Source: Luscinia megarhynchos (lineage: Eukaryota > Chordata > Aves > Passeriformes > Turdidae). Taken from it: DNA of 64,000 nucleotides. The stretch spans positions 4,962,655-5,026,654 of the forward strand of contig CM067588.1 of the NCBI GenBank assembly GCA_034336665.1, in the 5' to 3' direction. Below the pieces are notes generated by a model. The model saw nothing but the letters and a program-made list of their open reading frames with translations. It was not told where the DNA came from and did no database searches. A program made the translations under genes and the position numbers. The stretch's first letter is position 1. The number at the start of each line of letters is the position of its first letter. This document shows, piece after piece, positions 24,311 through 49,984 of this stretch.

Positions 24311-25584
24311 AAGAGCTCCCCGCTCCGCAAAAAAATTCCAGCCGCGAAAAGCCGGGGTTGGGTTTTTGGGGAGAATTGGGAGAAATTCCCGACAGGGAGG
24401 ATGAAACCCTCAGGGGGTTGCTGGGAGCAAAGAGTGCGTTTGTTTCCCCCAAAAAACCTCAAAATCATCACTTCACGGGGATTAAATGCCATTTTTGGCA
24501 CTGCAGAACCCAGGGAAGCGCCAGCCCAGGACGCCAGGAGAGGATGGAGAGGGTGAAACCCCTGGGGGTGGCGATGTGTCCCTGTTCCCATCACCCAGCG
24601 GGGCCGAGGAGCGCTCTGGATACGGGAATTCGGTGGGAATGGGGATGGACGAGCTCGGGCAGGGCACGGAGCGCCGCGGGGCTGCTGCTGGAGGGGACAA
24701 GGACTTTAATGTCCCACCGGCGCCCCGAGGAGCCGCCGCAAGATCAGATACCTGGGATTCGGGAGCCGTTTTCTCCTCGGAACGGCTCCGAGCGCGGCTT
24801 CGCTTTGATTTCAGCGCCCCAAACCCCCCCGTGCCCCCGTCGTGCCCTCAGGCTGGCAGCGGGCACTCAAGGGGACGCTGGCACCGCTGAGATGTCGCAC
24901 CACCCCCAAACCCAGCTCAGGAGCCTCTTTCAGGCCCCCCAAACCCCCCCATGCCGCCGGTTTCGAGCAGCTGGCGCTGCTCCCCAGCTGTTGAGGGGAG
25001 GAAACAGCCAAAATAGCAACAGGATGTGCCCCCAGATAAGGTGATCGATATCAGGCAGCGCCGCTTGTTCGAGCCGGAGCCGAGCCCAGCTGCTCGAACT
25101 GGGCGGCGCAGGAGATCGGCCCCGATAGGGGCGGCCCCGGCTGCTCGACACCCCAATTTCTCCTGTCCCCGCTGGTTTTGGTAACCCGCTGACGTCCGCG
25201 GGGTTTTGGAGGGGCTGCTGTGGGAGGAGGGGGTGGATTTCGGAGCGGGGAGAAGGGCAGGAGCTGCAGGAAGGGATGGCTGGGTTGTGGGATTGTGAAA
25301 TGAGGGGTCGAGGTGGGTCAGGAGGTGTCTGGGTGCTGCTAAAACACCCCGAAAGTGCCGTGGGGGGAACCGTGACCCTGCACGGCATCCCTGGGATGAG
25401 CCAGGCAGTGGGAGACAGCTGGGAATCTTCCAGAGGAGGATTTTTTGGGAAACAGCTGGATGGCACCTCCATGATCCCACAAATCGGCGCAGGCACAGCC
25501 GGAGCTCTCCATGGGAGAGCGGCCTCCTCCCATGGCTCATCCACGGGTGAGGAATTCCCGGGGATGGGCACACGAGGAGGGCGC
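24311..25584. other. Unique GC-rich sequence
   Basis: No exon recognised. GATA-like motifs (CAGATAAGG, GATCGATATCAGG) lie at 25,034-25,056 in a CpG-rich stretch. Confidence 0.4.
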
Positions 25585-26490
25585 AGAGCATCCCCAAACA
25601 TTTCCAGCCTGCCCCCAATCCCACAAGGAAAACCGGGAGCAGTGGGGCACAGAGCACCCCCAAACACTCCCAGCCTGCCCCAATCCTACAAGGAAAACCG
25701 GGAGCAGTGGGGCACAGAGCAGCCCCAAACATTCCCAGCCTGCCCCAATCCTACAAGGAAAACCGGGAGCAGTGGGGCACAGAGCAGCCCCAAACATTCC
25801 CAGCCGGCTCCAATCCTACAAGTAAAACCGGGAGCAGGAGGGCACAGAGCAGCCCCAAACACTCCCAGCCTGCCCCCAATCCTACAAGGAAAACCGGGAG
25901 CAGGAGGGCACAGAGCAGCCCCAAACATTCCCAGCCGGCCCCAATCCTACAAGGAAAACCGGGAGCAGGAGGGCACAGAGCATCCCCAAACACTCCCAGC
26001 TGGTCCCAATCCCACAAGGAAAACCGGGAGCAGTGGGGCGCAGAGCAGCCCCCAAACATTCCCAGCCTGCCCCCAATCCCACAAGGAAAACCGGGAGCAG
26101 TGGGGCACAGAGCAGCCCCAAACATTCCCAGCCGGCCCCAATCCCACAAGGAAAACCGGGAGCAGTGGGGGCACAGAGCATCCCCAAACATTCCCAGCTG
26201 CCCCAATCCCACAAGGAAAACCGGGAGCAGTGGGGCACAGAGCAGCCCCAAACACTCCCAGCCTGCCCCAATCCCACAAGGAAAACGGGGAGCAGGAGGG
26301 CACAGAGCATCCCCAAACATTTCCAGCCGGCCCCAATCCTACAAGGAAAACCGGGAGCAGGAGGGCACAGAGCAGCCCCAAACACTCCCAGCCTGCCCCC
26401 AATCCTACAAGATAAAACAGGAGCAGTGGGGCACAGAGCATCCCCAAACATTCCCAGCCGGTCCCAATCCTACAACTAAAACCGGGAGCT
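25585..26490. repeat. 64-66 bp minisatellite, about 14 copies
   Basis: Unit with CCCCAAACATTCCCAGCCTG, CCCCAATCCTACAAGGAAAA and CCGGGAGCAGTGGGGCACAG. It gives long false frames on both strands. Confidence 0.93.
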
Positions 26491-27200
26491 GCCCGCCCGC
26501 CCTCCTCGTGCTCCCAGGAGTGCCAAAACCTGAGCTGGGCGCTGCCAGGGATCAGCCAGGACACCCCCAGGGACATCCTCGCCCCTCCTCAGAGCCGCGA
26601 CCCGCTCGTTGTCCCCCCCACACTGTGCCACCGCCGCGTGTCCCCGGGCCCGGGCGGCTTTTCCGAGGGGTGCCAGGGAGCGGTGCCAGCCGCGCCCGAG
26701 GGCTCCCAGCCCAGCCAGCACCTCCAGAGCTTAAAAACCGAAGCGCTGCGAACAAAAGGAGCCGGCAAAACCCATCCCGCAGGTCTGCCCGCTCCCGCGG
26801 CCACGCTCTTCAAATGCAAACTCGGGCCCGATAAACCCAGGATTGTCCATCCTAAAAACCCCGGGGGTCCCGCTGCGCCGTGGCCCGGCCTGGTGGCACC
26901 GGCTGATGCCACCGCGTCCCCTGGCATTGTCACCGAATCACCCTCGGTGACATTCGGTGCCACCTCCCCTGGCATTGTCACCGAATCACCCTCAGCTCGC
27001 TCTGCCCCGTCCTCCAAAGGGCTCAACCTGATGGTAGAGCTGGCACCGGGAAGGCTAAAAAAAAAGGAAAACCAAAAAACCCTCAACCCTGATCTCTGTA
27101 TCTGCAGCCATGCAAGGAATATTGTTCAGCGCAGCACAAAAGCATCCCTGAAAATAGAAGCGCCAGGGCCAGGCCTGCCAGTGGCTGTGTGAGATAACGT
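26491..27200. other. Unique GC-rich sequence, left part of a possible regulatory region
   Basis: Contains a duplicated 30-bp segment (CCTGGCATTGTCACCGAATC at 26,921 and 26,970) and an ATGCAAGG...ATTGTTC pair at 27,110-27,127. No exon recognised. Confidence 0.4.
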
Positions 27201-27510
27201 CTACTTGCAAACAGTGTGTCTTTGTGCCGCTGTCACTGTCCCCATTGTTCAGGAGCCTATTGCCTCGGGGATATTGTTCCCTCCTTTTGTCTCAGCCCGG
27301 CTCCTTTTTGTTTGACTTTACTTTACCATTTCATTCCTCTCCTTTGTGCCGCCGTTCTTGCTTTTGTCTCTCTCTCTCTCTCTCTCTTTGCCTTTTCTCT
27401 CGCTGATTTGTATTTAGCGATTGTTCCCGGCTCGCTGCGAGCACAAAGTGCTCCGGGCTCTTTTCTCACTCCATTCATTCCCTATTCAGGTGCGTTTGTT
27501 TGCCCGTAGG
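27201..27510. promoter_or_regulatory. Candidate SOX-motif-rich element
   Basis: CCATTGTTC (27,242), ATATTGTTCC (27,271), CTTTTGTCTC (27,285), CGATTGTTCCC (27,418) and GCACAAAG (27,441) surround a short CT microsatellite (27,368-27,388). The role is inferred from motifs only. Confidence 0.35.
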
Positions 27511-28440
27511 TACCGGCAGGAGCGGGGTGTGGGGGAGGGTGCGGGATTTTGGGGGGTCCTGGAAGCCCGCAAGGGGCGCTGGAGGCTTTGGGGACAGCCA
27601 GGTCCCCGTGTCCCCCATCCCAGCGACCAAAAAGCACCGGGAAAAGAACAAACGAGAGCCCAGGTGGCCCCGGAGGAGCGGCCGAGGATGCTGACGGGGA
27701 CACGGGGGTGGCGGAGGTGACCGGGCCCGGCGGATCCCGCAATGCCGACCCTGGGACTGGCGGTGCCGGCTCCGCACAGCCCTCGGCTCTGCAGCACGCC
27801 TGGATTTTGGGAAGCACAAGGAGAGCATCCCACGGCCCCCCCGCCGCGGCTCTGCCCTCCCGGAGGGACCCTGGGGTGGCACCACCCCCCACCCCCGCTG
27901 CCAGCCCGGCGGGGACAGAGCGAGGGATTCACACCCGCCCCACAGCGAGCGCGAAGCTCCTCGGGGGGCTGGAGGCGGCCCGGGGACATCTGGGGGCGGC
28001 CTGAGCTCCCGGGGTGCCCCGGACCCCGCAGCATGGGGCACCCCCTGCCCCCCACCCCTGCCAGCTCCAGGGCGGGCTGGTTCCCAGCGCCACGAGGAGG
28101 AGGAGGAGGATTCGGATTCCCCGGAATCCTTCAGGGCGAGCTGACAAGTGGCCACCCCCGGAGACAACAAAGCTCCGCTGTTCTCCGGGCACGGCCCGCG
28201 TGACCCGACGGGACTTTTCCATCCCCTCCCCGCCGCCAGAACCCCGAGGATGGAAGGGAAACCTCCTCCTCCTCCTCCTGCTCCTCAGCCGGGCACACCC
28301 CACGCGAGCGGGGACCCCCAGACTCACCCCGAGCGGGACGCGGGGCCGGCGAGCGGCGAGCGCGGCGCTGCCGGGGCCAGCGGGAGCCCCCGGCCCCAGG
28401 CGGTCCCGGGCCGGGGGGGGCGTGCCTGGGAATGGAGGGA
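27511..28440. promoter_or_regulatory. CpG-rich island
   Basis: Continuous CpG-rich sequence with short GGA/TCC runs (28,095; 28,262). It has promoter-like composition but no recognisable exon. Confidence 0.35.
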
Positions 28441-28444
28441 GCGG

Positions 28445-28525
28445 ACTGAGGGCCATTGTCTCATTGTTCGGGCTTCAAAGGACAATGGGCCATTGTTGTC
28501 CCTGGGGATGCCATTGTTTGCTTTC
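28445..28525. promoter_or_regulatory. Cluster of five SOX-like sites including a perfect palindrome
   Basis: CCATTGT (28,452), CATTGTTC (28,462), the palindrome ACAATGGGCCATTGT (28,482-28,496) and CCATTGTTTG (28,511), with TTCAAAGG (28,474) between. The inverted arrangement resembles paired HMG-box sites; binding is inferred. Confidence 0.45.
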
Positions 28526-30065
28526 CCTGCAGATCCCGGCCGCGCACGGAGCTTTCCCGAGGGCCGGCTGCGTGTGTGGGACACTGCGGAGCAGCCAGGC
28601 TGGAATGTTTCCTTCCCCCACTCCCCATTTTCTGCTCTCCTGAAAGGCTCGGAGGGGCTGGGAGCAGCCAGAGACCCCCCGGACTCCGCGGGGCTCGTCC
28701 TCCATCCCTGCGCATTCCAATGAGGGCACAAAACCCAGCCGGGATTTTGCTGGGAGACGAAGCCGCTTCTGCCGCCAGGAGCATCCCCCTGGCAATATCC
28801 CGATTTTCCGTCCCTGGGATCCCCCAAATCTCCCCCACAAGGCGGGGCTCGCCTCCTCCAGCGCCCGGTGCCGCATCCCGGGGGGTTCCCGCGGCTGCTC
28901 CCGCTGGAAAATTAAATTGAGGAGCCGAGAGAAGGCTGGGGGAGGGGGAAGGAGCAGAATTCCGGGAGTAGGGGAAGAACAGAACCCCAGGAGTAGGGAA
29001 GGAGCAGAATTCCAGGAGCAGAATTCCAGGAGCAGGTCCCCAGCTGCCACCCGGCCCCCCCAGTTTGTCCCCAGTGGGGAGGGCACGGACAAGCCCAGCC
29101 TGGGGAGGCCCAGACCAAACTGAGCCCAAATGAAAAAAAAAGAGGGAAAAAAAAAAAAGCTGCATTTCGGTTTTTTTTTTTTTTTTTTTCTTCAAAGCGC
29201 AGCCAATAAAGGTGCAATGAGCCCAGGCTGGGCTGTGGGTGGGATAATCTGGGATCATCCCGGGAATTCCCACGGATTCCCACCGGGACACGAGGCCGGG
29301 CTTTGCCTCTCCAGCGCCTCCAAGGTGAATTTGTGGGCAAGAGGATTTTTTTTGGGGAGATGGGGGATCAATAGGAGCGGTTTGGGGTGGGATAAAAGGT
29401 GAGTTTGGGATCTGAGGTGATCCCGCGGTGCTCCCGGGATCCCGCAGGGACGGGGGGCGATGTCCCCATTCCCGAGGGGCAGTGTCCCCACCCCGGTCCC
29501 GGGATCCCGCAGGGACACAGGTGCCACCCCTGGGCAGCGCCCCTCGGAATTCCGACACCTCCGGGAGGATTCCGGGGGGAATTCCGGGATTCTGGGGGTT
29601 CCCGGGTCTCCATCCCCTCCAGCCGCCGCCCCGGGGGTGGCCGTGACCGGGGACAGGGGGAGGTGACACCAGCCGGGGTGGTGGCAGCGGTGACACTAAG
29701 CTGAGTTCTTGAACACGCCCAGAACGTGATTTACACACCTGGGGTGACACCCCCACACCCCAAACCCCACCCACACACCCCCACACCCCAAACCTCACAC
29801 CCCCTCCCTCTCCCCCCAGTTTCCTCTCCCACACCGAGCTCCCTCCCTCCCCCCGCTCCCATCTTATCTCGCTTCCTCCCCACCAGTTCCAGCCCCGCTG
29901 ATTGATCGGCCCTGCCCGATAAGGGCTCCTGCCTGATAAGGGTCCCCGAACGGATTTTTGGGCGCAGCTGCCCCGAATCCCTCTGGGGGCGGCTCCGGGG
30001 CCGTGCCCGCCCCAAACCGGGGCCGCCCCTCGCGGGGTCTCTGCGGGGTGACCAAGGCGGGACTG
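28526..30065. other. Unique sequence with a GATA-like cluster at its right end
   Basis: Includes a short repeat of GGAGCAGAATTCC(A/G)GGAG (28,950-29,035) and a T/A homopolymer pair (29,130-29,190). CTTATC, CGATAAGGG and TGATAAGGG motifs lie at 29,863-29,942. No exon recognised. Confidence 0.4.
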
Positions 30066-30069
30066 TCAC

Positions 30070-30640
30070 CTCTGCAGCCGGGAGGGCTGGGGGTGCTCCC
30101 CCTGCTGAATTCCCACATTCTGGAGAGCTGTCCTCACCAAATTCCCAAATCCCAGAGAGATGGGTGTGCCTTCCCCACCCAATTCCCAAATCCCGGAGAG
30201 CTGGGTGTGCTCCCCTTACTGAATTCCCAAATTCTGGAGAGCTGGGTGTGCTCTCCTCACTGAATTCCCAAATCCCAGAGAGCTGAGTGTGCTCCCCCTG
30301 CTGAATTCCCAAATTCTGGAGAGCTGGGTGTGCCCTCCCCACCCAATTCCCAAATCCCAGACAGCTGGGTGTGCTCTCCTCGCTGAATTCCCAAATCCCG
30401 GAGGGCTGGGTGTGCTCCCCTTGCTGAATTCCCAAATCCCAGAGAGCTGGGTGTGCTCTCCTCGCTGAATTCCCAAATTCTGGAGAGCTTTTCTCACCAA
30501 ATTCCCAAATCCCAGAGAGCTGGGTGTGCCCTCCCCACCCAATTCCCAAATCCCAGAGAGCTGGGTGTGCTCTCCTCACCGAATTCCCAAATCACGGAGG
30601 GCTGGGTGTGCCCTCCCCACCCAATTCCCACATTTTGGAG
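30070..30640. repeat. 38-42 bp minisatellite, about 14 copies
   Basis: Unit with GAATTCCCAAATCCCAGAGA and GCTGGGTGTGCTCTCCTCAC; variants end in CCCCTTGCT or CCCCACCCA. Confidence 0.92.
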
Positions 30641-32470
<1,830 letters not shown>

Positions 32471-32606
32471 GGGATAAAGGGAAAACCTGGGAGCTCCAGG
32501 ATCCAATCCCAGAGGGAAAACCCTGGAATTTCTTCTTCCCCTCCCAAGACTGAAACCCCATTCCCCAATTTTGTGAAAAAACATAAAAAAAACCAAAAAC
32601 CCATTT

Positions 32607-32612
32607 TTTATT
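32607..32612 (-). terminator. SNRPE polyadenylation signal AATAAA
   Basis: AATAAA on the minus strand, about 110 bp beyond the SNRPE stop codon. This fits the short 3'UTR expected for this gene. It is the first canonical signal downstream of the stop. Confidence 0.6.
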
Positions 32613-32723
32613 TCCCCAAGAAAGCCCCAAACTACAAAACACAATTCCCAAGGGAAGGTTGGGATCTCCAGCTCTGGCTCATCCTGGTTTTCCAGAGCCC
32701 CCCATCCCAAATTTTCCCACATT

Positions 32724-34813
<2,090 letters not shown>

Positions 34814-34960
34814 GGCTGCTCGGGGCCCGCGGCGAGCGGGGCACTGCGGGACAGTGGCGGTGTGAGGGGGAATAACGCGCGGGGCACTGTGGGATAGTGG
34901 CGGTACAGGAACGGCACCGCGCGGGGCACTGTGGGATAGTGGCGGTGTGAGGGGGGATGG
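34814..34960 (-). promoter_or_regulatory. Likely SNRPE core promoter, CpG-rich and TATA-less
   Basis: GC-rich sequence with many CpGs directly upstream of the SNRPE ATG and continuous with the 43-bp array. No TATA box is visible. The assignment rests on position next to a housekeeping first exon and on the ZNF143-like cores; the transcription start cannot be placed from sequence alone. Confidence 0.55.
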
Positions 34961-35615
34961 CAGCGCGCGGGGCACTGTGGGATAGTGGCGGTACAGGAGC
35001 GGCACCGCGCGGGGCACTGTGGGATAGTGGCGGTATGAGGGGGAATAACGCGCGGGGCACTGTGGGATAGTGGCGGTACAGGAGCGGCACCGCGCGGGGG
35101 CACTGTGGGATAGTGGCGGTATGAGGGGGAATAACGCGCGGGGCACTGTGGGATAGTGGCGGTGTGAGGGGATGGCGCCGCGCGGGGCACTGTGGGATAG
35201 TGGCGGTGTGAGGGGGGATGGCGCGCGCGGGGGCACTGTGGGATAGTGGCGGTATGAGGGGGATTGCACCGCGCGGGGCACTGTGGGATAGTGGCGGTAT
35301 GAGGGGAACGGCACCGCGCGGGGCACTGTGGGATAGTGGCGGTATGAGGGAATGGCGCCGCGCGGGGCACTGTGGGATAGTGGCGGTATGAGGGGGAATA
35401 ACGCGCGGGGCACTGTGGGATAGTGGCGGTATGAGGGGGATTGCACCGCGCGGGGCACTGTGGGATAGTGGCGGTACAGGAACGGCACCGCGCGCGGCAC
35501 TGTGGGATAGTGGCGGTGTGAGGGGGATGGCACCGCGCGGGGCACTGTGGGATAGTGGCGGTGTGAAGGGGATGGCACCGCGCGGGGCACTGTGGGATAG
35601 TGGCGGTGTGAGGGC
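34836..35615. repeat. 43-bp minisatellite over the SNRPE promoter, about 18 copies
   Basis: About 18 units averaging 43 bp begin within 25 bp of the SNRPE start codon and run upstream. Each unit keeps a core reading GGCACTGTGGGATAGTGGCG on the plus strand, while the linker (GTATGAGGGGGAATAAC, GTACAGGAACGGCAC or similar) varies. The copy nearest the gene is divergent (ACTGCGGGACAGTGG). Read in the SNRPE direction the core is ACTA, then TCCCACAGTGC, then CCCGCG, resembling the ZNF143/THAP11 promoter element. The array also generates meaningless open frames on both strands. Confidence 0.9.
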
Positions 35616-36200
35616 GGCACTTTTTCCTTACTGGGACTTTTCTCATTATTTTTGTTGTTAGTAGGGCTTTCCCCTTGCTATTATTAGGGTTTTTTTTTCT
35701 TTTTTCTATTATTTTGGTTTTAGTAACCACAGTTCCCCCGACTCAGAACTACAGCAGAGCCGTGCCTGAAGTGCCCGACTTTAAAATCAAGTGGCTTTTT
35801 GTGCTCCTACAGGCACCAGTTTTCCCGTTAATTTGTCCCACAAGGTCGAAGACCTGAAAAGCCAAAAATCACAGAAATACCGCCCATGTCCCGTGTCCCC
35901 CTCCTGTCCCCTGTTCCCTGGGATGAGATCCCAAATCCCCCCCCCGCCCCCTCCTGCCAGGGAGTTGTGCAGAGCCACAAATTCCCCCTGATCCCCTTTT
36001 CTCCAGGCTGAGCCCCTTCCCCTTCCCCTCAGGATTCTCCAAACCCTTCCCAGCTCCCTCAGGATTCTCCAGCCCCATTCCCTTCCCTGGATGACCCCAC
36101 AACCCTTCCCCTGCTCCTGTGCCTCATTAATTTCTAATTAACACTCAGAACTCCCAACCTGTTTGATCCCATTCCTTAAATAATCCATGGAAAGCAGAGA
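35616..36200. other. Intergenic spacer between the SNRPE promoter and the ZC3H11A 3' end
   Basis: Unique sequence, T-rich at the left edge and C-rich after 35.9 kb. I see no exon, RNA gene or recognised repeat. Upstream SNRPE regulatory sequence could extend into it. Confidence 0.5.
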
Positions 36201-36214
36201 GCTCTGCATGGACA

Positions 36215-37053
36215 CCAGAGTGAGCAGCCTACCTTTAATCCCTTAAATAGAATCATACAAATATAAAATGGAAGAATAAAATATTTACAGAAAAAAAAAG
36301 TTTCAAAAAACAAAAAAACCACGGGGATTCCACCCAATGCCATCTTCATGGGCTGGAAAAGAGGGAAGCAGCCGAGGAGGAACATTCCAGGTGCTTTTAC
36401 CCTCCCCAAATGATGGATGTGAGGCTGATTCCAGTCCTTCAGCAGGGAGGGATCCTCGGGAGCGACAGGCACTTGAAGCAATCCTCCTTTTCCTTTTCCC
36501 CAATTCCTGCAGGCAGCCAGGAGGAATTTTGGCTGCCCATGGAGGATCCTGGTGCCATCAGAAGAATCCCAAGGATCACTGTGAGTCAGGCTCCCCCTGG
36601 CAGTGCTTGGTCCTAAATCCCCAAATCCCCAAATGCTGCCCCGGCCGCTCCCTCTCCCAGCCAGGGGCTCCTGAACTCCCCCAGTTCCGAGTCCATCTGT
36701 GAATTCCAGAGTTGACATAGTAACTCCAGGTCTGGGGTCAGTGTCCAGGGGGAGCTGGGATGGCTCTGGAGTTGGGATCTGTGTCCCCCAGGAATTCCAA
36801 GTGCTTTGTCCTGTCCCGTGTGGGAGCAGCGCCGGGATGAACTCAGAGTTTCAGATAACTGAGCACAGACTCTGTCTATTCCTACCAATCCAATGGTGCC
36901 AGCTGGGAACAGCATCTCCTCCACGGACCAACAACATTTACAGGATTTGGGGGGGTGTGGGGGAGAGAATTTTGCTTCTTTTAAAATTTTTTTTTTTTTG
37001 GTGTCGCGTCTTTTTTTTCCGCGTTTTTTTTTTTTTGGTTAAAACTCCCGCTC
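36215..37053 (-). other. Probable ZC3H11A 3'UTR
   Basis: Unique sequence following the TGA of the last exon. The only candidate poly(A) signal I see on the minus strand is ATTAAA at 36,233-36,238, about 820 bp past the stop. A T-rich/A-rich run lies at 36,975-37,040. The UTR end is an inference. Confidence 0.45.
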
Positions 37054-48985
<11,932 letters not shown>

Positions 48986-49439
48986 GGCTCTGACCCCGGC
49001 TCTGACCCCGGCTCGGCTGCAGCCTGGCACAAGTGCCCTCCTTCAGAGCCTGCTCCTGCCTTAGCTGTGACAGCTTCTTTTAAAAGTAACCCTGCAGAAA
49101 GGGGCACAGCAACAACAATTGGTATTTTTGGAGTAGTTTCTTATTAATTCATTCATTTCTGGAGGGGCGTAACGACCTGAAATCAGCTGGGTACAGAACC
49201 GAAGGTGAACTTGTTGAATGAAGGTGAATTTGTGCAAAATTCCATTTTTAAAACAGAGTCATTTGGGTAATGCAGGTAAAGTTTTAAGTCAGGTTTGTCC
49301 AAAACTGCAGGAATTTTGTCAGCATAAATTCCAATCTGTGACCTTAATAACAGTTCTAGATCTTGAGGTAGAGAAAATTAATTAAACTCTAATTTTAAGG
49401 TGTGCCCCGATTTCTGTAATTCTGAGTTCTCAATAATAT

Positions 49440-49740
49440 TGATTCAATAATTCATCATCATGACTTATTGAATATCCTCTTTCCCATCTGAAATTAAATG
49501 TTCATAATTAGATACCATTAATAACCACAGAATAATAATAATAATCATCACAGAATAATAACAGAATAATAACCAATAATAGTCACAGAATAAACACATA
49601 TTAATCAAATAATAACCACAGAATAATAATCTCAGAATAATAATCACACAATAATGATAACGATAATATTAATAACAATTATAATAATGATGATAATAAT
49701 AATAATCATCATCATCATCATCATCCCAGAACAACAACAG
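49440..49740. repeat. AT-rich AATAAT/ATCATC microsatellite
   Basis: Irregular AATAAT, ATAACC and finally pure ATC/ATG trinucleotide runs (49,705-49,730), upstream of the first ZC3H11A coding exon. Confidence 0.8.
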
Positions 49741-49932
49741 AACATCTCAAGTCCAAGCCTCAAGAATGGATTTTGAGACGACATTTTAACACCTTTAAAT
49801 TGGAAATACTGGCATTAATTCGACTCAAATCAATTTATTATTGATCTGAGCAGGGCAAGGGTGATTTCTGTGGTCCCCAAGCAGCACATCCCAGAATTTC
49901 CCCACTCCCAGGGGGTTTTCCAGCACACCCAC

Positions 49933-49984
49933 CTGGCCACGTTGAGCACAGATTTTGATCTTCCCAGCCATGCAGTTCCCTCTC
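49933..49984 (-). other. Candidate 5' non-coding exon of ZC3H11A
   Basis: A 52-bp segment bounded by a CTACAG acceptor and a CAG/GTGGGT donor, located between the presumed promoter near 53.4 kb and the first coding exon. It carries an in-frame ATG (MAGKIKICAQ...), which would be an upstream reading frame if the segment is spliced in. The evidence is only splice consensus and position. Confidence 0.3.

Noticed and set aside
25276..26834. 379- and 375-codon frames
   Set aside because: They are repeats of the 65-bp minisatellite and are open in several frames.
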